A DNA stretch of 64,000 nt from an uncultured Bacteroidales bacterium (GCA_947303715.1 CAMYYY010000006.1:1-64000); one strand, 5' to 3'; positions 27,396 through 37,033 are shown, counted from the first letter of the stretch. Made by a program: numbers and translations. The notes: generated by a model not told the origin, from the sequence alone.

Positions 27396-30356
27396 ATGAT
27401 CCAAAGCGAAGCACAGCTTGAACAGCAGTTCATCGAGAAGCTGCAGGAGTTGAAGTACACCTATCGAAGCGACATCCGCGACCTGGACACGCTTGAACGG
27501 AACTTCCGCCAGAAGTTCGAACGGCTCAACTACGTCTCCCTCTCTGACGACGAGTTCCGCAAGCTGCTGCAGGAGAACGTCACGTCGGATGTGTTTGCGG
27601 CCTCGAAGCATCTGCGCGAGAAGCAGACCTTCGTGCGCAACGACGGCACCACCTTCGACTATAGCCTTGTGAACCTGCGCGACTGGTGCAAGAACGAATA
27701 CGAGGTGGTGAGCCAGCTCACCATCAACACGGCCAACAGCCGCCAGCGCTACGACGTCATCATCCTCGTCAACGGCCTCCCTCTCGTACAGATTGAGCTG
27801 AAGCGGCATAGCGTCTCAGCCATGAAGGCCGTCGAGCAGATCGTGAACTACAAGCAGGACCGCGGCAACGGCTACCTGGGCACCCTGATGTGCTTCATGC
27901 AGCTCTTCATCGTCAGCAACGGAGGAAGCGACACCATGTACTTCGCCAACAATAACGACGAGCATTTCCACTTCGACGCCACCAACAACTACATGCCTGT
28001 CTATCATGCTGCCGACCGCGACAACCACAAGGTTGCCCAGCTCTTCTCCTTTGCCGACATGATGCTGCCCAAATGCGAGCTGGGCAAACTCATCAGCCGC
28101 TACATGGTGCTGGTGGAAACCGAGAGGAAGATTCTCGTCATGCGCCCCTATCAGATCTATGCCGTCGAGAGCATCGTCAACTGCGTGGCAAACAACGACC
28201 ATAACGGCTACATCTGGCACACCACCGGAAGCGGCAAGACGCTCACCTCGTTCAAGGCCTCCACCCTGCTCAAGGACAACAGGGACATCGAGAAATGCGT
28301 GTTCGTCGTGGACCGCAAGGACCTCGACAAGCAGACGCGCGACGAGTTCAACAAGTTCCAGGAGGGATGCGTCGAGCAGAACGCCAACACGGCCGCCCTC
28401 GTCAGCCGCCTCGAAAGCGACGATTATGCCGACAAGGTCATCGTCACCACCATACAGAAGCTGGGCCTCGCCCTCGACCCCTCGCCCGCGAACAGCTACT
28501 ACAAGCGGCTCGAACGGCTCAGGGACAAACGCATCGTCTTCATCTTCGACGAGTGCCATCGCAGCCAGTTCGGCGAGAACCACGCCGCCATCAAGAACTT
28601 CTTCCCCAAGGCCCAGCTCTTCGGCTTCACAGGCACACCCATCTTCGAGGAAAACAGCACCTATGTCCGCGTGAATGGCCAGCAGGCCGAGTACGTCACC
28701 ACAAAGGACGTGTTCCAGAAATGCCTCCACCAGTACACCATCACCCACGCCATCAACGACAACAACGTTCTGCGCTTCAAGGTGGAGTATTACGGCAACA
28801 AGGATGCCCAAGGCAAGAAGACAGGTACCGACCTCACCCGGAAGCAGATTGTCGATCACATCCTCGACAACCACGACAAGCTCTCGGCCCAGCGCCGCTT
28901 CAACGCCCTGCTGGCCACTCCATCCATCCCCGACGCCGTCCGCTACTACGAAACCTTCAAACGCGAGCAGGAGAAGCGCGCCCTGGCCGACCCGGACTAC
29001 GTACCCCTCAACGTCACGGCCGTGTTCACGCCCCCGATGAAAACCACCACCTTCGAGGACCTGCTGCAGGAAACGGCCGACAACCGCGACGACCCCGATG
29101 CCAACCGCGAGGCCCTGAGCAAAATCATAGGCGAGTACAACAAGCGCTTCGGAACCAGTTTTACCGTCGATCTCTTCGACGAGTACTACCGCGACGTGCA
29201 GCAACGCGTCAAGGACCAGCGCTACCCCAACAAGGACTATCCCCACAGCCGCAAGCTGGACGTGGTCATCGTCGTGGAGATGATGCTCACCGGCTTCGAC
29301 AGCAAGTTCCTCAACACGCTCTACGTGGCCAAGGACCTCAAGTGGCACGGGCTCATACAGGCCTTCAGCCGCACCAACCGCATCCTCGACGGCACCAAGC
29401 CCTACGGCAACATCATCTGCTACCGCGACCTCGAGCGTGCCATGGAAGAGGCCATGGTGCTCTTCAGCGGCTTCGAAAGAGACAAGGGTAAAGAGTACTG
29501 GCTGGTCGAGCCCGCCGAGACCGTCGTCGAGGACTACAAGGAGAAGATTGCCCAGCTCCGTACCGTCATGAACAGCATGGGGCTGGAGTGCAGGCCCGAC
29601 GAGGTCATCAACATCCCGCTGGGCGAGAACGCCAACCAGTTCATCGATGCCTTCAAGGACGTGCAACGGCTGGCTCTCAAGCTCGGACAGTATGTCGATC
29701 TGCCTGAAGAGCTGACGACCGCCGCCGAAGAGGCCATGCCCTACGACACGTTGCAGCAGTTCCGCACAGCTTATCTCGACCTTGCCCATCGCACACAGCA
29801 GCAAGGAGGCGGATACCCGGCAAGTGACGACGATGACGAAGAGCCCGACTTCGAGCTCTCGCTCTTCAGCTCGGCTCTCGTCGACTACGACTACATCATG
29901 AAGCTGCTCTCCAAATATACCGACACCCGTCCCGAGAAGGTGAAAATCACCAAGGAACAACTCGTGGACATACTCTCCAGTAGCGTGGACCTGATGAGCG
30001 AGCGCGACTACCTCAAGGCCTTCATCGACGAAGAGCTCACCCAAGGCAGCGGCATGAGCGAACTGGAGATACGCCGTCGGTACAAGGAGTTCAAGAACCG
30101 CCGGCTCAACCAGCAGGTCGCCGCCCTCGCACAAGAGTACGGCATCGACACCCCGGCACTCGAAGGCTTCGTGAACGAGACCATCAAGCTGCGCCGTATC
30201 GACGAGGACACCCTGCGCGAACTGCTCAGCCACATCGACAACTGGAAACTGCGCAAGACGGCCAAGGAAGGCCTCCTCGCCCGACTTGCCCCGACGTTTG
30301 CCCTGCTCGCTGGAGGCAACACCATCGAAGGGCTTAATGCATACGTGAAGGAATAA
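27396..30356 (+). CDS. hsdR: Type I restriction endonuclease subunit R
   Basis: 'HTTGSGKTLTSFK' Walker A, 'DECHRSQFGENHAAIKNFFP', 'LVQIELKRH' nuclease region. Confidence 0.96.
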   Translation: MIQSEAQLEQQFIEKLQELKYTYRSDIRDLDTLERNFRQKFERLNYVSLSDDEFRKLLQENVTSDVFAASKHLREKQTFVRNDGTTFDYSLVNLRDWCKNEYEVVSQLTINTANSRQRYDVIILVNGLPLVQIELKRHSVSAMKAVEQIVNYKQDRGNGYLGTLMCFMQLFIVSNGGSDTMYFANNNDEHFHFDATNNYMPVYHAADRDNHKVAQLFSFADMMLPKCELGKLISRYMVLVETERKILVMRPYQIYAVESIVNCVANNDHNGYIWHTTGSGKTLTSFKASTLLKDNRDIEKCVFVVDRKDLDKQTRDEFNKFQEGCVEQNANTAALVSRLESDDYADKVIVTTIQKLGLALDPSPANSYYKRLERLRDKRIVFIFDECHRSQFGENHAAIKNFFPKAQLFGFTGTPIFEENSTYVRVNGQQAEYVTTKDVFQKCLHQYTITHAINDNNVLRFKVEYYGNKDAQGKKTGTDLTRKQIVDHILDNHDKLSAQRRFNALLATPSIPDAVRYYETFKREQEKRALADPDYVPLNVTAVFTPPMKTTTFEDLLQETADNRDDPDANREALSKIIGEYNKRFGTSFTVDLFDEYYRDVQQRVKDQRYPNKDYPHSRKLDVVIVVEMMLTGFDSKFLNTLYVAKDLKWHGLIQAFSRTNRILDGTKPYGNIICYRDLERAMEEAMVLFSGFERDKGKEYWLVEPAETVVEDYKEKIAQLRTVMNSMGLECRPDEVINIPLGENANQFIDAFKDVQRLALKLGQYVDLPEELTTAAEEAMPYDTLQQFRTAYLDLAHRTQQQGGGYPASDDDDEEPDFELSLFSSALVDYDYIMKLLSKYTDTRPEKVKITKEQLVDILSSSVDLMSERDYLKAFIDEELTQGSGMSELEIRRRYKEFKNRRLNQQVAALAQEYGIDTPALEGFVNETIKLRRIDEDTLRELLSHIDNWKLRKTAKEGLLARLAPTFALLAGGNTIEGLNAYVKE

Positions 30357-30369
30357 CCCCCAAAAAACA

Positions 30370-30456
30370 CAATAATCTTGAAAAGATGTGGATTTTATAG
30401 TTGCAATAATCTTGAAAAGATGTAAATTTGCACGTCCAATAATCTTGAAAAGATGT
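30370..30456 (+). repeat. Three perfect 20-bp direct repeats CAATAATCTTGAAAAGATGT
   Basis: Copies at 30370-30389, 30404-30423, 30437-30456 (spacing 34 and 33 bp). Confidence 0.95.
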
Positions 30457-30466
30457 AATGTTATCC

Positions 30467-31816
30467 ATGAAAAGAAAGATATACAACAAGTTGCTCGAAT
30501 GGAAGCAACAGCGTAACGGCGAGACGGCCGTGCTGATAGAGGGCGCTCGCCGAATCGGCAAGAGCTACATCGTGGAGGAGTTTGCCCGCAACGAATATGA
30601 CTCCTATATTCTCATCGACTTCAACAAGGCCGACAAGGTGGTGGCGACCTGGTTCGACACACTACGGGAGGACATCGACACGCTACTGTTGAACCTTCAG
30701 GTGCATTACGGCAAGCGGCTCACTCCCGGCAAGTCCGCCATTATCTTTGACGAGGTGCAGCTCTGTCCGCATGCCCGCGCCGCCATCAAGTATCTGGTGG
30801 CCGACGGCAGGTTCCACTATATAGAGACGGGGTCGCTCGTCAGCATCAAGAAAAACGTGCGCGACATTGTGATTCCTTCCGAGGAGGAGGCGCTACCCAT
30901 GTACCCGATGGATTTCGAGGAGTTCCTCTGGGCTATGGGCAACGATATGCTGATGCCCTACATCGGCCAATGCCTTGAAAAACGGCAACCCCTTGGAGCA
31001 CTCCATCGGAAAGCCATCGAGCTTTTCCGCACCTATATGATTGTGGGCGGGATGCCGCAAGCCATACTGGCCTTTGCCCAGTCAAAGGATTTCGACAAGG
31101 TTGACCGCGTGAAACGCGGCATCCTGCGGGTCTATGCCAATGACATCTCCAAATATGCTGCAGGCATGGAACATAAGGTCAAAAGCATCTTCGACCAGAT
31201 TCCCGCCCAACTGCAGAAACACGAAAAGAAGTTCCGCCTGTCGGCGCTGGAACCCGGCGCGGCCTACCGCGACTACGACGACGCCTTCTTCTGGCTTGCC
31301 GACGCCGGCATCGTCAACATCTGCTACAATTGTACGGCGCCCAACGTGGGGCTGCGACTCAACATGGAGCGCAATACCCTCAAATGCTATATGGCGGACA
31401 CAGGCCTGCTCATCTCTCACGCATTCGACGAAAACGGCAAGGTGCCCGTGGAGCTCTACCAGAAACTCCTGCTCAACAAACTGGAGGTGAACCAGGGCAT
31501 GATCGTGGAGAACATCGTGGCACAAATGCTTGCCACAAGCAACCACAAACTCTATTTCTACAGCAACTCCAGCCGCGACGACGCCAGCAACCGGATGGAA
31601 ATTGATTTCCTCACCGCCAAAAGCAAGCTCACCACACGGCACAACATCACCCCCATCGAAGTGAAATCGTCGCAACGATATACGCTTTCATCCTTGCGCA
31701 AATGCATGGATAAATTCGGCGAATACCTCAACACACCCGTCGTACTGCACGCAGGCGACCTGAATGAAGAGAACGGCATCCTATTCCTGCCGCTTTATAT
31801 GACCCCATTGCTTTAA
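30467..31816 (+). CDS. AAA+ ATPase, DUF4143-type
   Basis: 'LIEGARRIGKSYIVEEFARNEYDSYILIDFN' P-loop; C-terminal 'EIDFLTAKSKLTTRHNITPIEVKSSQRYTLSSL' PD-(D/E)XK-like DUF4143 region. Confidence 0.85.
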   Translation: MKRKIYNKLLEWKQQRNGETAVLIEGARRIGKSYIVEEFARNEYDSYILIDFNKADKVVATWFDTLREDIDTLLLNLQVHYGKRLTPGKSAIIFDEVQLCPHARAAIKYLVADGRFHYIETGSLVSIKKNVRDIVIPSEEEALPMYPMDFEEFLWAMGNDMLMPYIGQCLEKRQPLGALHRKAIELFRTYMIVGGMPQAILAFAQSKDFDKVDRVKRGILRVYANDISKYAAGMEHKVKSIFDQIPAQLQKHEKKFRLSALEPGAAYRDYDDAFFWLADAGIVNICYNCTAPNVGLRLNMERNTLKCYMADTGLLISHAFDENGKVPVELYQKLLLNKLEVNQGMIVENIVAQMLATSNHKLYFYSNSSRDDASNRMEIDFLTAKSKLTTRHNITPIEVKSSQRYTLSSLRKCMDKFGEYLNTPVVLHAGDLNEENGILFLPLYMTPLL

Positions 31817-31853
31817 TGGGTAACGTATAATTGAAACAAAACATTCTTGAACA

Positions 31854-33095
31854 ATGGAAAACAAACAAACAGAAAATACAGAATTAGTACCCCGACTCCG
31901 CTTCCCTGGATATACAAAAGAATGGGAAGAAAAGAAGTTAGGAGATGTCTTTACAAGGTTAACGGATAGGAATATTGAGGACAATAAAAATGTTCTGACA
32001 ATATCTGCTCAGCATGGACTTATTAGTCAGTTAGACTTCTTCAAAAAATCTGTTTCAGCAGTGGACGTTACAGGATATTACCTTCTACATAGGGGTGATT
32101 TTGCTTATAACAAAAGCAGTTCCCAAGGTAAACCTGTCGGAGCTATTAAGCCTCTAAAGTTATATGACAAGGGGGTTGTATCCACATTATACATTTGCTT
32201 TAGATGCATAGACTCCAATGCTATAGAGTTTTGGGAGCAGTACTTTGATGCAGGAATATTTGATAAAGAGATTATGGCTATTGCGCAAGAGGGAGCGAGG
32301 AATCATGGGCTTTTGAATGTTCCGACAAACGACTTCTTTGGTCTCGTTGTGAAAATACCCGAACCAGCCGAGCAGCAGAAAATTGCTTCGTGCCTTTCTG
32401 AGTTGGATAATCTGATATCCGCGCAAGGTCAGAAAGTGGAAGCCCTGAAAGCCCACAAGAAAGGCCTCATGCAGCAGCTCTTCCCCCAGCCTGGCGAAAC
32501 CATCCCACAACTCCGCTTCCCCGGCTTTGAAGGAGAATGGGATTATGTTAATGGTAATGAGTTGTTTGCTCCAATCTCAAACAAAAACCACAATTCAGAT
32601 TTGCCAATTCTGGCATTAACCCAAGATAAAGGAGCTGTGCCCCGTGATTTGATAAACTATAATGTTATTGCCTCCGAGAGAAGTGTGGCTGGATATAAGG
32701 TGGTAGAAGTTGATGATTTTATTATCAGTTTAAGGTCATTTCAGGGTGGCATAGAATATTCGCGCTATAAGGGATTGTGTAGTCCGGCTTATATTGTTTT
32801 ACGAAAGAAGATGAAAGACTTATCTTCTGATTTTTACCGAATCTACTTCAAGTCTTTCAATTACATTCAAGAACTAAACAAAAATCTTGAAGGAATACGC
32901 GATGGGAAAATGATTAGTTATGGTCAATTCTCAGAAATAAAACTACCTTATCCCTCTCTTGCCGAGCAGCAGAAAATTGCCTCGTGTCTTTCTGCCTTGG
33001 ACGACCTTATCGCCAGCGAGTCTGCGAAACTGGATTCCCTGAAAGACCTCAAGAAAGGCCTGATGCAACAACTTTTCCCCCAACCCACGAAATAA
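31854..33095 (+). CDS. hsdS: Type I restriction-modification specificity subunit S
   Basis: Two TRD halves with repeated 'LRFPGY/F..EW' and 'AEQQKIASCLSxLDxLI...KKGLMQQLFPQP'. Confidence 0.95.
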   Translation: MENKQTENTELVPRLRFPGYTKEWEEKKLGDVFTRLTDRNIEDNKNVLTISAQHGLISQLDFFKKSVSAVDVTGYYLLHRGDFAYNKSSSQGKPVGAIKPLKLYDKGVVSTLYICFRCIDSNAIEFWEQYFDAGIFDKEIMAIAQEGARNHGLLNVPTNDFFGLVVKIPEPAEQQKIASCLSELDNLISAQGQKVEALKAHKKGLMQQLFPQPGETIPQLRFPGFEGEWDYVNGNELFAPISNKNHNSDLPILALTQDKGAVPRDLINYNVIASERSVAGYKVVEVDDFIISLRSFQGGIEYSRYKGLCSPAYIVLRKKMKDLSSDFYRIYFKSFNYIQELNKNLEGIRDGKMISYGQFSEIKLPYPSLAEQQKIASCLSALDDLIASESAKLDSLKDLKKGLMQQLFPQPTK

Positions 33096-33104
33096 CCGAA
33101 CGAT

Positions 33105-34382
33105 ATGGCTAACAATAATGAAATAATAGAAAAACTGCACGATTGCTTCAAGGAAGACGAAAGCGGGAAGTATACCAACTGCGCCCTCGTGTTCGCCTAT
33201 AACGGCACGGGCAAGACGCGCCTCTCGTACGACTTCGCCCACTACGGGCGTGAGGAAGGCTCACCCCAGCATACCCTCTACTACAACGCCTATACCGAGG
33301 ACCTCTTTACGTGGGACAACGACCTCGAAAACAACACAGACCATCGCCTGCTCATCAACAAGGATTCGTCGCTCATAAAAGGTCTGGGAGGCTATAACAT
33401 TAGCGAGTCTCTGCTTAAATACCTTGGTGTCTTTACCGATGTTGATTTCGAGTTCCACTACGACGAGAACAATCAGGAAATTCCTGATTACGTAAGGTTT
33501 ATCAAACACAAATGGACATTAGAAGAAATTGATGGGAATGAAAGACTAGTAGACCATCCGGTTGAAAACATCAAGATTTCGCGTGGCGAGGAACGAATAT
33601 TCGTCTGGTGCTTTTTCCGGTGCATAATGGACCAAGTGATAGGCGGCAACGCTGCATACAAGGATATCGAGTACATCTACATCGACGACCCGATATCTTC
33701 GCTTGATGATAACAACGTGATTGCATTTGCTACGCAACTATATAATGTTATTCGAAAATGTCAGAGTAGTGAAAGGGAAGCAATAATAAATGGTCAGGAG
33801 AATCCACGCCGCATCAAGTTTGTGGTATCGACTCATCACGCTCTTTTCTTCCACGTAATGGTTCATGGCTTAAATAATGACAAAAAACTAGGCTGTTATT
33901 ATCTAAGCCGCAATAAAGAGGACGACATTCCCGTACTCAAGGAAATGAGCGAAACCCCATTTTACTACAATGTGGCCATGATGGCTGAAATACAATCGGC
34001 TATAAAGAACGACAAGCTATACACATACCATTTTACGGTACTACGTAGCGTGATGGAAAAAATCGAGGAGTTCTTCGGACATTTTGATTACAGGTATATC
34101 CTTGACGGCATTACTTATAAAGACACTCTTTTTGATGAACAAGCTTTTGGCCGGGGAGAACTGACTGACCTTTATTCCCGTATTGTAAATGTCTTCTCGC
34201 ACCAAGGTTCTTTTTTCGCTCCGGTTGAAATGAATGAGGACAACAAAGAGATGCTAAAGACTCTATTCCATCATATCAAGAGGAAATACAATTTCTTGTT
34301 GCCTGATTTGTCGGACGAAAGAAGCGAAAGAGAAATCTCTGATGAACGAAGAAGAAACAGGAACTTTAGAAACCGTTATTGA
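33105..34382 (+). CDS. prrC-like: PrrC-like anticodon nuclease (AAA ATPase + HEPN-type C-terminus)
   Basis: 'CALVFAYNGTGKTRLSYDF', 'YYNAYTEDLFTWDNDLENN', 'ISRGEERIFVWCFF', 'YIYIDDPISSLDDNNV'; C-terminal R314-x3-E318 and R359-x6-H366. Confidence 0.87.
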   Translation: MANNNEIIEKLHDCFKEDESGKYTNCALVFAYNGTGKTRLSYDFAHYGREEGSPQHTLYYNAYTEDLFTWDNDLENNTDHRLLINKDSSLIKGLGGYNISESLLKYLGVFTDVDFEFHYDENNQEIPDYVRFIKHKWTLEEIDGNERLVDHPVENIKISRGEERIFVWCFFRCIMDQVIGGNAAYKDIEYIYIDDPISSLDDNNVIAFATQLYNVIRKCQSSEREAIINGQENPRRIKFVVSTHHALFFHVMVHGLNNDKKLGCYYLSRNKEDDIPVLKEMSETPFYYNVAMMAEIQSAIKNDKLYTYHFTVLRSVMEKIEEFFGHFDYRYILDGITYKDTLFDEQAFGRGELTDLYSRIVNVFSHQGSFFAPVEMNEDNKEMLKTLFHHIKRKYNFLLPDLSDERSEREISDERRRNRNFRNRY

Positions 34383-34412
34383 ATAATAGAAACCAAACCC
34401 CAAACACACAAC

Positions 34413-36029
34413 ATGGAACAGACATCAACCCCCAAGTTGACCAAGCAAGAGAAAGAGCAGTTGTTTAGAGCCCTTTGGAGCGTAGCCGACGTGCTTCGCG
34501 GAGCCATGACAGCAGATAACTTCCGCGACTATATGCTGTCGCTACTTTTCTATCGATACATTAGCGCGCGCTACGAAGCGGCCGTGCGCATGGAGCTGGG
34601 TAGCGACCTCCCAGCCAACAAATCGCTCCGCGACTGGTACAAAGCAAACGAGGCCGACGTACAGGAGTTTGAGGATATGATGCTGAAAAGCACCCACTAT
34701 ATCATCAAACCGGAATACCTGTGGAGCGACATCTACGAGCTGGCACGCACCCAGGACGCAGATCTGTTGACAAAACTGGGCGACAGCTTCCACCATATAG
34801 AGGAGGAATCCTTCAGAGGTACATTCAAAGGGTTGTTCTCCGAAATCAACCTGAACAGCGAGAAACTGGGCAAAGACTACGCCTCGCGCAACAAGATGAT
34901 GTGTAACATCATTACCACGCTCGAGGTGAAACTGGCTGAGTTTGACCAGAAGGGAGACATCCTGGGCGACGCCTACGAGTATCTCATCGGACAGTTTGCT
35001 GCCGGAAGCGGCAAGAAAGCCGGAGAGTTCTATACGCCTCAACCCGTGAGTACCATCTTGTCGCGTATCGTCACCCTCGACTGCCAAGACCCGCAGACCG
35101 GACACAAAAGCGAGCTGCGCAACGTGCTCGACTTCGCCTGCGGTTCCGGCTCGTTGCTGCTTAATGTCAATAACGAAATGAAGAGACACGGCGGGAAAAT
35201 AGGCAAAATATATGGTCAGGAAAAGGAAGTGACCACCTTCAACCTGGCTCGAATGAACATGCTGCTACGCGGCATGCACGACTCGGAATTTGAGATATTC
35301 CACGGCGACACGCTCACCAACGACTGGGCGATGCTCAGGGAGAGCAATCCCGCGAAGCCCGTAACTTTTGAAGCCGTGGTGGCCAACCCGCCCTTCAGCC
35401 TTAAATGGGAGCCTGACGACGAGACCTCCAACGACCCTCGTTTCAAAAACTATGGCGTAGCACCCAAGAGTGCTGCCGACTTTGCCTTCCTGCTCCACGG
35501 CCTCCACTACTTGAGCGACAGCGGCACGATGGCCATCATCCTACCTCACGGCGTGTTGTTCCGTGGTGGGGCTGAAGCCGCCATACGCAAGAAACTCATC
35601 CACGACGACAACATCGACTGCATCATCGGGCTGCCCTCCAACCTGTTCTACTCCACAGGCATCCCCGTCTGCATCATCGTGCTGAAGAAGTGCCGCAAGA
35701 GCGACGACGTGCTGTTCATCAACGCCGCCGAGTGTTACGAGAAAGGCAAGAAACAAAACGTGCTGCTCGACGAGCATATTGACAAAATCGTAGAAACCTA
35801 CCGCACACGCGCCGAAGAAGAGCGCCTCAGCCGCCGCGTCAGCCTCAAGGAGATTAGCGAGAACGACTTCAACCTCAACATTACGCGCTACGTCAGCCTG
35901 GCTCAGGAGGAGGTGCAGATAGACTTGGCTGCCAATCATGACTTGCTTGCCAACCTCGACGCCAGCATCAAGGAGGCGAAGGACAAGCTGAATGTCTATT
36001 TAAGAGAGCTGGGATTAGAGGAAATCTGA
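34413..36029 (+). CDS. hsdM: Type I DNA methyltransferase subunit M
   Basis: 'FACGSGSLLLNV' SAM motif, 'VVANPPFSLKW' NPPF motif. Confidence 0.97.
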   Translation: MEQTSTPKLTKQEKEQLFRALWSVADVLRGAMTADNFRDYMLSLLFYRYISARYEAAVRMELGSDLPANKSLRDWYKANEADVQEFEDMMLKSTHYIIKPEYLWSDIYELARTQDADLLTKLGDSFHHIEEESFRGTFKGLFSEINLNSEKLGKDYASRNKMMCNIITTLEVKLAEFDQKGDILGDAYEYLIGQFAAGSGKKAGEFYTPQPVSTILSRIVTLDCQDPQTGHKSELRNVLDFACGSGSLLLNVNNEMKRHGGKIGKIYGQEKEVTTFNLARMNMLLRGMHDSEFEIFHGDTLTNDWAMLRESNPAKPVTFEAVVANPPFSLKWEPDDETSNDPRFKNYGVAPKSAADFAFLLHGLHYLSDSGTMAIILPHGVLFRGGAEAAIRKKLIHDDNIDCIIGLPSNLFYSTGIPVCIIVLKKCRKSDDVLFINAAECYEKGKKQNVLLDEHIDKIVETYRTRAEEERLSRRVSLKEISENDFNLNITRYVSLAQEEVQIDLAANHDLLANLDASIKEAKDKLNVYLRELGLEEI

Positions 36030-36033
36030 TCAG

Positions 36034-36804
36034 ATGGCGCGCATACTCTACAAATATCTGGACATCAAGGGGGCAAAGGGCATGATTGGAAATCAGAACC
36101 TCCAGTTCACGAATGCCTCACAACTGAACGACCCTTTCGACTGTCACCCGAGGTTGATGGACTATTCAGCCGTGCCAGACGACGATAAGTCCGATTGGGT
36201 ACCCAAGGAGTGGTGGCAGAAGAAAAGAGAAAATGATGCCCTCAACCGACGCAACGAAACGTGGCTCTGCAGCCTATCGAAAGTGTGCGATTCGATTCTC
36301 ATGTGGTGCCATTACTGCTACAATCACAAAGGGGTTTGCATCGGGCTTGACATAGACAAGGTGATGGCATCCGTCCCTCCGATGTTTGGCTCGCTCTATC
36401 TTGAGCCCTTCGTCATAGATGTTCAATATCAGGACATCATAGAACGTCCCGATGCCTATCAGGCCAAGGAGGGATTGTACCTTTACCAATGGAGGACAAA
36501 GGCAAAGGAATGGGAGTACGAGCAGGAGGTCAGGCTGGTCATGCCCAAGCCGTCACCTGAGTTTGCTGCCTTTACAAAAGATCAAGCCGACCATCCCAAG
36601 GAAATGTGGGATGGGCGTGAGATACGCCATTACATGCCGCTGGAGGGCGAATGCTTTGAGTCAATCTATTTTGGCGTCCACATAGACCCAGCCGAGAGAG
36701 ACAAAATCATCCAATATGCCCACACGAAACTAAACCCCCAAATCAAGCTCTATCAGATGCGCGTAGATGAAAACGCCTTTCGCCTAAAACCCGAAATCCT
36801 GTAA
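36034..36804 (+). CDS. DUF2971 family protein
   Basis: 'LYKYLDIKGAKGMIGNQNLQFTNASQLNDPFDC', 'SILMWCHYCYNHKGVCIGLDID'. Confidence 0.85.
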   Translation: MARILYKYLDIKGAKGMIGNQNLQFTNASQLNDPFDCHPRLMDYSAVPDDDKSDWVPKEWWQKKRENDALNRRNETWLCSLSKVCDSILMWCHYCYNHKGVCIGLDIDKVMASVPPMFGSLYLEPFVIDVQYQDIIERPDAYQAKEGLYLYQWRTKAKEWEYEQEVRLVMPKPSPEFAAFTKDQADHPKEMWDGREIRHYMPLEGECFESIYFGVHIDPAERDKIIQYAHTKLNPQIKLYQMRVDENAFRLKPEIL

Positions 36805-36905
36805 ATACTGCCGCACCCCAGCCTAAATAGGGTGCAAAAAAGTCAACAAGTCTACGAGTCTACAGGTCAACGCCTGGAGCAGCGAGCGGAGAACCGACGA
36901 ACGAA

Positions 36906-36944
36906 GCAAGAGCATAGCCCAAGCGGGCTTGGGCTATGCCTTGC
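36906..36944. terminator. Strong hairpin downstream of hsdM/DUF2971
   Basis: gcatagcccaag-cggg-cttgggctatgc, extended by gcaag/cttgc with one bulged A. Confidence 0.6.
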
Positions 36945-37033
36945 AAGGAGGAGGAAAACGAAGTTAATGGAGTTTGCTCCAATTATCCCGAGTCGCGACA
37001 GAGGTCGAGCGTAGCTCAACGGGGCATTTTTGG

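Noticed and set aside
27816-30233. 805-aa minus-strand ORF antisense to hsdR
   Set aside because: Mirror-frame artefact: low-complexity Val/Leu/His-rich translation, no domain, fully antisense to a clear hsdR.
31854-33095. Phase-variable hsdS inversion system
   Set aside because: Only one hsdS, no inverted partial hsdS copy and no site-specific recombinase in the window.
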